From JAGTVG01 sp942491935 (GTDB lineage: Bacteria; Bacteroidota; Bacteroidia; Cytophagales; Cyclobacteriaceae), in the NCBI GenBank assembly GCA_942491935.1, contig CALOCZ010000056.1:33957-97956 (forward strand): DNA of 64,000 bases, written 5' to 3'. A program made the position numbers and the translations under genes. Under the pieces are notes generated by a model, which saw only the letters and a program-made list of their open reading frames with translations, searched no databases and had not been told where the DNA came from. This document shows positions 56,345 through 64,000 of the stretch, piece by piece; position 1 is the stretch's first letter, and each line of letters starts with the position of its first letter.

Positions 56345-58247
56345 CGTTGACGGATTCAGTGGTACTGTGAACAGTGGGAATCATACTGTTAATGTTATGG
56401 TACCCTATGGGACAGACAGATCAGATATGGTTGCAACATTCACTTTGTCAGATGAAGCAACTGCAAGAGTTTCCGGTAGTTTACAGGAAAGTGGCGTTTC
56501 CTCCTTGAATTTTTCAAGTCCTGTTATTTATAGTATAAGAGCTGGAGATGGGACTACTACGCAAACATGGACAGTTTCGGTGAACGAAGCGCCAAATACT
56601 GCTACAGATTTTATCTCATTCAGTTTCCCTCAACAAACACAGTCAACAATAAACACCATAAATCACACTATTAATGTTGTTGTCCAATATGGAACGTCTC
56701 GAACTAATCTGGTCGCCACATTTGATCTATCACCTGGTGCTACAACAAGAATCAGCGGGACTTTACAGACCAGTGGCGTAACAGCCAATAATTTTACCAA
56801 TCCAGTTACTTACAGGGTTTTAGCCCAGGATGGAACGACATTCCAAGATTGGACAGTAACTGTCTCTGTTGCTCCCAATTTTTCAACGGATATATTAACA
56901 TACACCATTCCAAATCAATTAGGTGGTACTAGTATCAATAATGTCACACACACGATTGAAGTAGTTATGCCTTTTGGCACAAATAGATCTAACCTGGTTG
57001 CATCCTTTACTTTATCTGACGGAGCCCTGGCTAGTGTTGGCGCAACACCTCAAAATAGTGGTGTCACAGCTAATAATTTCAACAGTGATGTAATATATAC
57101 GGTTTTAGCTGAAAATGGTACTGATACACAGGATTGGACAGTAACAGTAACTGTAGCACCAAATTCAAGCACCAGTATATTGTTATATAGTTTTGAACAA
57201 AATTCAGAACCTTCCGACATTAACGACACCAATCATACGGTTGATGTTATTGTAGTCTATGGAACAGATGTTACAGATCTGGTTGCGGATTTTGTATTGT
57301 CTCCCGGGGCCACAGCAACAATAGGAGGGGTAACACAACAAACGGGTGTGACATCCAATGATTTTACAGACCCGGTTACATACACTGTTACCGCTCAGGA
57401 TGGAATCACATCACAAGATTGGACCGTAACGGTTACCGTTGCCGAAAATACTGAAGCAAATATAACGGCATATAGTTTTGAAGAACAAACCGGTCCAGCT
57501 AATATTAACAATGTCACAAGAGAGATTAATATAGAAGTGGCTTTTGGAACTGATATAACTGACCTGGTTGCTACTTTTGAGCTTTCCGATAGTGCAAATG
57601 CCACGGTGGGTGTGACTGATCAAACCAGTGGTGTAACATCCAATAATTTCACAAATGAAGTAACGTATGTAGTTACTTCTGAGGATGGGAATACTTCACT
57701 CCCATGGATAGTTATAGTGTCAGTTGCTGATAATACAGAAACCGATATATTAACATATAGTTTTCCTGAACCCACAGATACAGTTATTATCAATTCTGAA
57801 CAGCATACCATTGATATTACCATTGAATATGGTACGGACCTGACAAATCTGGTAGCTGATTTTACTCTTTCCACTGATGCTGCTGCTTTTATAGGGCCTG
57901 TTCGACAAGAAAGCGGCGTAACTGCAAATGATTTTAGCACAGAAGTTATCTATACAGTGGTGGCCGGAGATGGCATCACTTCTCAAGATTGGACAGTTGG
58001 TGTAACCTATAATGAACCAGATACTTTAACTGATATTTTATCTTTCGCATTTGAAGAGCAAATAGGTAATACATTCAAGGATACAGTTAACAATAGACTT
58101 CGACTTTATGTGCAACCAGATGCAGAATTAGATGGCCTGATTGCTCTATTCGTGCTTTCTGATGGTGCTACTGCATATGTTGATACGGTATTGCAGGAAA
58201 GTGGCGTAACAGTGAATGACTTCACTGATTCTTTGTGTATACTATAG
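56295..58247 (+). CDS. Repeat-rich surface protein, middle part (same gene)
   Basis: After the frameshift near 56293 the same protein continues with the end of domain 7 and then seven more domains (8 to 14). Each opens with DILTFSV-, FISFSFPQ- or DILTYSF-like strands and closes with DGTTxQDWTVTV-type strands. These copies are diverged from one another, unlike domains 2 to 6. The frame is lost again in the segment 58229-58294, which needs about three single- or two-base corrections. The last residues before the stop (SLCIL) are out of frame. Together these domains make a long rod of Ig-like modules. Confidence 0.85.
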   Translation, partial: VTVTFAPNTETDILTFSVDGFSGTVNSGNHTVNVMVPYGTDRSDMVATFTLSDEATARVSGSLQESGVSSLNFSSPVIYSIRAGDGTTTQTWTVSVNEAPNTATDFISFSFPQQTQSTINTINHTINVVVQYGTSRTNLVATFDLSPGATTRISGTLQTSGVTANNFTNPVTYRVLAQDGTTFQDWTVTVSVAPNFSTDILTYTIPNQLGGTSINNVTHTIEVVMPFGTNRSNLVASFTLSDGALASVGATPQNSGVTANNFNSDVIYTVLAENGTDTQDWTVTVTVAPNSSTSILLYSFEQNSEPSDINDTNHTVDVIVVYGTDVTDLVADFVLSPGATATIGGVTQQTGVTSNDFTDPVTYTVTAQDGITSQDWTVTVTVAENTEANITAYSFEEQTGPANINNVTREINIEVAFGTDITDLVATFELSDSANATVGVTDQTSGVTSNNFTNEVTYVVTSEDGNTSLPWIVIVSVADNTETDILTYSFPEPTDTVIINSEQHTIDITIEYGTDLTNLVADFTLSTDAAAFIGPVRQESGVTANDFSTEVIYTVVAGDGITSQDWTVGVTYNEPDTLTDILSFAFEEQIGNTFKDTVNNRLRLYVQPDAELDGLIALFVLSDGATAYVDTVLQESGVTVNDFTDSLCIL

Positions 58248-58293
58248 TTGCACAAGATGGTATTACAAGAGCAGAATTGGACTGTGTATGTAA

Positions 58294-59451
58294 AATGGAT
58301 TTAGTTTTGATTATGTTGAATCTCCGGATGAGTTCCCAGTAAGTAATACTTCCATCACTGCAAGTGCTAGTTTACCAATATATAGAGATATAGAAAACGT
58401 GATTTTCTACTATAGAAAATTTGAAGATGCAGGATGGAGCTCTTTGATAGTGCCTGGAAATCAAGAAATATATGAAGTAGACATAACGAGGGATATGGCT
58501 GGGAATTTAGGTATGTATTATTATTTCAATGCTGTCGATACAACTGGATCTAACCTATCCTTAGATGTTGTAGAGCTTATACTCCATTACGATACCAATT
58601 ATCCAACAATCCCTAATTTACGATTTGGGGGAACTGTCAATCAATATCAAATCATCTCGGTACCTCTTAATCTTCAAAATACAAATGCTGAGGTTGTTTT
58701 TGATGAACTTGGGGAATATAATATTAAAAAGTGGAGGTTATTCCATCATAATGGTGTCTCTACAACCGAATATAGAAACGGTTTTACCAATATTGATCCG
58801 GGTTTGGGATACTGGCTCATCATTAAGGAACCGACAAGTATCGCTACTGGAGAAGGTCGTACGATCCGTATTGATAGTGTTACCGGATACCAGATTGACT
58901 TGAATCCTGGTTGGAACCAGATAGGAAATCCATTTGATATGGATATTAATTGGGATGACGTGATATTCGATAACGAGAACCTTAATGTTGGCAGGATCAA
59001 ACTGTTTAACAGAGATTCATTGACTGAAGGCAGTATTATTCCAAGGTACCGTGGAGGGTTCGTCTTCCTTGAAGGCGTACAACCGGTTACAGTCAATTTA
59101 ATACCAGAATCAATCACTACATCGGCCAGAAGGCAGCAATATGTAAATACAGACAGACTGAATTCTCTGGACGAAAACAGCTGGATCGCCGGATTGAAAA
59201 TTTCAAATGGCATAGTTTCTCATAACCTCTCAGGTATAGGGATGCACCCCGAAGCTGTTGAAGGAAAAGACAGACATGATGAAATGCTACTGCCCGTTCC
59301 CAAGGAAATCATCCCTTTTGAGCTGACGTTTAACCATCCCGATGAACAATACAAAAAGTTTAGTATGGATGTGATCCAAACCACAGACCAGTACATCTGG
59401 GAATTTGAGGTGAAAAGTTTTGAGCCGTCTCAGACGTTAAGTATCAACTGA
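58294..59451 (+). CDS. Repeat-rich surface protein, C-terminal part, truncated by the junction
   Basis: From 58294 the reading continues in the third frame with a module without repeats (NGFSFDYVESPDEF...). It contains segments such as PGLGYWLIIKEP and LNPGWNQIGNPFDMDINWDD, found near the C-terminus of secreted Bacteroidota proteins, then EFEVKSFEPSQTLSIN. Relatives go on past this point with a Trp-Asp strand and a secretion-type-IX sorting domain. Here the next codon is a stop and the sequence changes to the eukaryotic tail. The protein is therefore cut short at about 59450, and the stop is probably an artefact of the join. Confidence 0.8.
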   Translation, partial: NGFSFDYVESPDEFPVSNTSITASASLPIYRDIENVIFYYRKFEDAGWSSLIVPGNQEIYEVDITRDMAGNLGMYYYFNAVDTTGSNLSLDVVELILHYDTNYPTIPNLRFGGTVNQYQIISVPLNLQNTNAEVVFDELGEYNIKKWRLFHHNGVSTTEYRNGFTNIDPGLGYWLIIKEPTSIATGEGRTIRIDSVTGYQIDLNPGWNQIGNPFDMDINWDDVIFDNENLNVGRIKLFNRDSLTEGSIIPRYRGGFVFLEGVQPVTVNLIPESITTSARRQQYVNTDRLNSLDENSWIAGLKISNGIVSHNLSGIGMHPEAVEGKDRHDEMLLPVPKEIIPFELTFNHPDEQYKKFSMDVIQTTDQYIWEFEVKSFEPSQTLSIN

Positions 59452-59761
59452 ATCCGGAGCCAGTGGTATGGTTCTGGTGAGCACAGGGGCGCTGGTTGTG
59501 GTGCTGCAGTTGCCTGGCTGGATCTTGCGTAGGTAGCTACTATGTAGCAAGCGAATACTGTAGTCAAAGTGTCTTCATAGGCTACGCACGCGAGAGAGAT
59601 TTGCTTGCGACGGAGGAGTAAATAAATGTTAAGAATCGGTGCGATGTATGGCAAAGTGAAAACTGTAAAAGACCATTCAGTGATTGTAAATGACGTGCTA
59701 AAGATATGTTTGTTGACAAGTAATAATATAGTGATGTTGTTTGCCCCAGCGATGATTCTAC
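59451..59761. other. Junction and 3' flank of SMC2
   Basis: This 311-base stretch holds the join between the bacterial surface-protein gene and the eukaryotic sequence, and then the 3' flank of SMC2. It is GC-richer than the bacterial side and has palindromic GTAGCTACTATGTAGC near 59530. No gene was identified. A 3' untranslated region of SMC2 is likely but no polyadenylation signal is certain. Confidence 0.55.
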
Positions 59762-62700
59762 TTAAGCATTTTCCTTTCCCCGCTTGCGTGCGGCTCTGCG
59801 GCTGCTGGTCGGGTGTTTGTCCTGAAAAGGTAATATCGTCGTCTTCTTCATCGTTGTTGTCCGTGAGCGCTCGAGAGCGGCTCGAGCCCGTTCCGATGGT
59901 GCGTGTCACGGTGGACACACCGTCAACAAACTTGGTTCGGTAGATTACGTTGGCGTTGTTGAACATACCCTCCTTCAAAGACACAACAATGAACTGGCTC
60001 TGGGAAAAGTGGGTCTTGAGCATGTTTCCAATGTTTTGCGTGTGACTCAAATCAAGTGCGGCATCGACTTCGTCGAGGATGTACATGGGAGCTGGTTTGT
60101 AAAGAAGCAAGGACAAGATCAGCGAGAGAGCCAATAGCGATCGTTGGCCTCCGCTGAGTTCGGTGAGGCTCTCTTTTCCAGACATCACCAAAGGCGACTT
60201 TGACCTCGAGACCTTCCCACGCTGCCATGCCCTCGGGAAGCTCCAACTCTGCTTTGGCACCAGGAAGCACCGTAGAAAATACAGAACCGAAATCGCGATT
60301 CACTTTTCTTCCACGTCATTTGAAGTTCCGACTTTTTCTTGACGTCGAGCTCTTTGATGACATTCTGGATCTTCTTCTTGTCGTTTTCGACAACTTTTCG
60401 CTTGCGTAGCAGTTCCGTGTATTCACCTTCCGCCTTCTCGATCATTCCCATGACTTTCTTGTTGATCTTCTTCGACTGAGGCAAGTATTAAACCATAGAG
60501 TGTGAAAATGTTAGCGAGTGTGGACAAGAGAGTGCAACAGAAAACATTAATACAGCCCAACAAAAAAGAGTTCAACGGACCAGAGCTTCCTGCTCGTCCT
60601 TGAGCTCTTTGAGGTGCTGCGCAACTTCCGCGGGGTCTACGGCCTCGAAGTCGTAGTCACCACCAGCCACGCCAAACGCATCCATTTCGTTTTGAATCCA
60701 GGTGTATTTCTTCAGCATGACTTCAACCGCCTTTTCTGCTGCAGCACGGTCTTTGCAGATGCGAGAAATGTTGACGGAGAGCTTCTTGGTCTCGATTTTG
60801 GCGGCTTCCGCATTCTTGACAAGTTCAGCACGTGCTTTCTTCAAGCCTGCAACGTCAGCAGAAACTTCCGCAATGCTCTTTTCGAGCGTCTCCAGTTCTT
60901 CGCGTGCGTCCTCATACTGCGTCTGGATCTCCCCCACTTTCATTTGCGATTCGCTCTCTTCGTTTTGGGCATCCTCGACCGCCGTTTCCGCCGCACGGAC
61001 TGCTTCTTCGGCGGCAATGAGCTCGGTTTTCAAGCTCTCGAGCTCCAAGACAAGTGTCTGCGCGCGAGAATCGGCCTCGCGAGCGGCCTTTGTCGCTTCA
61101 GCAGCAGTAACTTTGGCGTCTTTGACCGCCTGCTCAATCTCCGACAAACGCTCTTCCCGCCGCTTGGTCAATTCAAACTCTTGCTCTTTCAAATCCTCGT
61201 AGAGTTTCCATTTGTCGTCCTTTTCCTTGGTCATGACTTCGATATCCTTTTCCGCGGCAGTCAGATCAGCTGTGAAAGAGTCTCGTTTTTCAACAAGCAT
61301 GCCAAAGTTCGTCTGCGACAAGTGTTTCTCCGCGGCATCCAGTTCAGCCTGGGCAAGTTCCAATTTGGCGCTCAGTTTGTCGTACTGAGAAGATACCGCG
61401 TTGAGTGCCTTGATCTTGTCCGAGACTTCCTTCAGCAACGGCTTCTTCAAATCCAACTCCTTGGTCGCTTCCGTCAATTCCACCGAACGCGACAACGTCG
61501 TACCCAACTGGTTGTTCGACCCCTCCCGAAATCGTAAGCCCGACGGCTCGTAAACGTCTCCCTCCAGCGTGACGGTGCGGATTTTTGTTTGATCCACAAA
61601 TCTGACTTGCGACTTTGGTATCGTCGACGACAATCGAAGACCCGAGTGCGTGTTCGACAGCGGTGCGGACTTCCTCGTCAAATCCCACGAGTTCAATGGC
61701 CGGCGTCGCGGTCGCATTTGCAGGGTCGGCCAGGCTCTTTGGCGCGTTGCGCCGCATTGTTGCTCACGTGGCGCGTGTTGATCTTGTCGAGCGGGATGAT
61801 TGTGACGTGCTTTTGCAGATTGCCGCGCTCGAGGAGCGCCTTCCCGGTAATGGCTTCGTCGACGACTACCTGAAAGAGTTTGCCTCCTGCCACCACTTCC
61901 AGCGCGGTGGCGTGTTTGGAGTCTTTGACTTCGATAAGCTTGGCCACGAGACCTTTGACTTTGCTGCGGTCAAAGCCGCGCACAGGATCGGAGTATTTGA
62001 AACCAAGGCGACCCTGCAGCTGTGCTTGCAACGTGTTCACGCGCTCGGTCAAGACCGACACGGACGATTCCAACTCTGTCTTTTGCTCATCTAAAGCTTC
62101 AAACTCTGCTTCGGAAAAATCGAGCGTTCCCAGCTCAGCTTTGATTTGGGCCACTTTTTCCGTGGCATTCTTCTTTTTGGCATCCAACTTTTCAGCCGAC
62201 TTGCCTTCCTTTTGAATGTCCTTTTCGACTGTTTTCAGCTCTTTGCTAAGATGCTTGAGTTTGAGGGCGGCCTGCGCAATTTTGGCTTCCGCCGTCTTGG
62301 AATCGGAGTGTGGGCCTGGCTGATCTGTTCGGGCAGGGTGCGATTTTCTGTGCTCTCACTCATTCCTGCCGACATGGTTTGGTATTCCGTCGTCAGACGC
62401 TCCAGCGTGCTCTCGGCATCCGCGGCGGCCTGGACTGTGTCCTTTGCGGCGGCTGTTTCGGTGGCAATATCTTGCTCTTTCGTAGCCACGGCCGCCTGTG
62501 TCTCTTCCACGAGTTGCTTGGCCGACTGCAAATCCGCTTCGGCTTTGGCCACCGTTTCCTTGGAATTCGTCCACTTCGACGTGATGCGCACGAGTTCGTT
62601 GGAACGTTCCTGCTCTGCTTTTTTGACTGTCGCGTGGCGGTTGTCCATTTCGCCCTTCAATTTGGACGAGGCGTCTTCAATCTCCGCTTCCTTGGCGTCA

Positions 62701-63744
62701 ATCTGTTCCCGGTAATTCTCCACGTCGGCTTCCAACGATTTGACTTTTTCCTGCGCATCTCCGTCACGCCCTCCGAATTCTTGTTCCAGCGCTTTCTGGG
62801 CCTGCTGGAACTGGTGCGCAATGCAGAAACGATCGAGACGCTCCAGATCGGCGCTGTTCTTGGTCCATTTCAAGTAGTTCTGCTTTTCAACGCGCAAACG
62901 CTCCAAAGTGGGCGTATTTCTTCTTCCAGCACCGCATTGATTTCGTCCACTTTGGCTTGCTTCTTTTCGATTGTTTTGAGCGCCGCCACACGTTTGGTTT
63001 CGTACATGCCGTCCCACGTGACTCCTTCCACCATGCCGAGGATTTCGTGTGATTTCATGTTCAAGACTTTGGTGATGCGTCCCTGCATGATGAGAAAGTG
63101 TGGGTTGTTGACATTCAATTGCACCGAGTGAAAGAGATTCTGAACCGCCGCAGCGGGTGCGTTGCGTCCATTGATGTGGTATTTGCTCTTGCCTCCCAGC
63201 AGCACTTGACGCGTGACGGAGACTTCGGGGCACTGCTAAAAGCCGACGGGTGAATTTGCAGTATCTTCATTGTTAAAGACAATCGTGACCGACGCCTTGT
63301 TGACACCGGCTTGGCTTTGTTTGTAGACGAGCTCACTCAAGTTTCCCGCACGCACTTGCGAAAGGTTGGTGATTCCGAGAACAAAACAAATGGCGTCGAG
63401 AATGTTGGACTTTCCAGAACCATTGAGACCCGTAATGGCGTTGAAATGAGGGTCAAACCTGTGTGGTGTGCAGTGTAACGATAATAAAAAGGAGGATGAG
63501 AATGAATTGATGAGAATTTTGCTTCGAACGAAGTCGAGATTCACTTGCCAAGCAAGTTCAGCAAGCGAAAGGCGAATTCAGCATCGTAATATAACTACTA
63601 CAACGGAGTTATTTAAAGCCACGCTCATTTTGACGCGCATGCATGAGCTCCAACGGTACCAACTTGCTGCTGCACTTACCCCTGCACCACGGTCCGGTGC
63701 GCGTAGCTCTTGAAACCGTCAATGACAATCTCTTGGATGAACAT
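59762..63744 (-). CDS. SMC2: Eukaryotic condensin subunit SMC2, three exons, with frameshifts
   Basis: SMC2 pairs with SMC4 in condensin and compacts mitotic chromosomes. Exons are 63680-63744 (MFIQEIVIDGFKSYAHR), 60581-63458 and 59762-60475, giving about 1,219 residues. Visible are Walker A GLNGSGKSN (32-40), the N-terminal head (VRAGNLSELVYKQ; ILGMVEGVTWDGMYE), and long coiled coils around a hinge (61520-62010). The C-terminal head has the signature LTELSGGQRS, Walker B YILDEVDAALDLSHTQN and the FVDGVSTV ending. Frame breaks near 62915, 62305, 61738, 61595, 61540 with 61522, 60305, 60175 and 59840 are single-base, mostly in homopolymers. One in-frame TAG lies at 63233-63235. The basic C-terminus (RKRGKENA) is inferred after correction. 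It is full length and clearly not bacterial. Confidence 0.93.
60476..60580 (-). other. SMC2 intron 2 (105 nt)
   Basis: The donor is GTCCGT at 60580 and the acceptor CTCAG ends at 60476. Splicing joins DEQEAL to SKKINKKVMGM in frame, as in SMC2 of other eukaryotes. Without splicing the upstream frame meets a stop a few codons on. Confidence 0.82.
63459..63679 (-). other. SMC2 intron 1 (221 nt)
   Basis: The donor is GTAAGT at 63674-63679 and the acceptor ACAG ends at 63459. Splicing restores RTVVQGFDPHFNAITG with a phase-2 codon split at Gly22. The splice sites are canonical and the junction is exactly that expected for SMC2. Confidence 0.9.
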
Positions 63745-64000
63745 GATGATGGTCGGTCGCTGCAGCTGCGGAGCGAATGAAGGAACGAACGCCCAAACGG
63801 ATCAGCGCTGATGCAGCAGAAAAAGAGGCACTAGCTAGCTAGTTATTCGAAGTTGGACGACGAAGCAAGTAAGTGCAAGTGGAGTGTAGGGCGATCGATA
63901 GAAGAAGAACAGCACCTTTGCCATTGTCACTGTCAACCCTTTTTGTCGGTTTGGAGTTTTTGCCCGTTGTGTTGTTGAAAAAAGGCGCGCGATGTCCAAC
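63745..64000. other. 5' flank of SMC2
   Basis: This stretch is upstream of the SMC2 start and has eukaryote-like composition, including a CTAGCTAGCTAG stretch near 63834. A promoter or 5' untranslated region is expected. I see no gene. Confidence 0.5.

Noticed and set aside
59430..60260. C-terminal SMC2 extension running to 59430
   Set aside because: The extra residues run through the 3' flank into bacterial sequence. A corrected frame gives a stop at 59762.
60614..61537. Long plus-strand open frame of 307 codons in the right tail
   Set aside because: It lies antisense to the SMC2 coiled coil, where GC-rich codons leave both strands open. It has no recognisable domain.
59450..64000. Horizontal transfer of a eukaryotic SMC2 into the bacterium
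   Set aside because: The gene keeps two spliceosomal introns, its own composition and flanks, and breaks a bacterial gene. A chimeric contig explains this more simply.

Overview
The window is a chimera of two genomes. Positions 1 to about 59,450 are an AT-rich, intron-free bacterial chromosome from the phylum Bacteroidota, most likely a Cytophagales-type marine or alga-associated bacterium. Support comes from a fused SecDF, a bacterial GH3-family protein, a fused FtcD in a hut operon, many lipoproteins, promoter elements of the Bacteroidota type TAnnTTTG (twice preceded by GTTG at exactly 19 nt), weak or absent Shine-Dalgarno sites, and a surface protein built from tandem DUF5018-like domains. 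Positions of about 59,451 to 64,000 are GC-richer and hold, on the minus strand, a complete eukaryotic nuclear condensin gene, SMC2, with two GT-AG introns. Its flanks suggest a diatom or similar microalga. The switch falls inside the last bacterial gene, cutting its reading frame.

Layout of the bacterial part. 2-1573: 3' part of an EF-G-like GTPase. 1730-5695 (minus): recJ-lptB-GH3, tightly packed. 5807-13195: a TPR sensor histidine kinase and a 1,644-residue secreted protein of unknown function. 13290-14473: prmA behind a small septknot (DUF6150) protein. 14554-20233: tpiA, a HupE/UreJ-like membrane protein, a 2H phosphoesterase, secDF and a small membrane protein. 20324-23953: nrnA-like DHH phosphoesterase, two FKBP lipoproteins, rdgB and udk in one operon. 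24110-28159: ndk, scpA, dxs and an alpha/beta hydrolase. 28321-34306: small membrane and secreted proteins, a nitroreductase, an aminotransferase and an acyltransferase. 34408-40583: a complete histidine-utilisation operon, hutH-hutU-hutI-ftcD, converting histidine to glutamate with transfer of the one-carbon unit to folate. 40609-53331: an SDR, a CDF cation transporter, an aldo/keto reductase, glutathione peroxidase, aspartate kinase, ribH, a TPR protein, pdhA, recF, gltX, a di-heme peroxidase and a PfkB kinase. 53614-59450: a Kre9/KNH-like membrane protein followed by a repeat-rich surface protein.

Single-base indels, mostly in homopolymers, break several genes. There are two in the first 54 kb (hutU and the aldo/keto reductase), about four in the repeat protein and at least eight within the 4 kb SMC2 gene. 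No stretch of decay accompanies them, so they look like sequencing errors, much denser in the eukaryotic tail. That matches a low-coverage contig joined to a well-covered bacterial one next to a near-identical 276-bp repeat array. No tRNA, rRNA, CRISPR array, insertion sequence or phage gene was seen.
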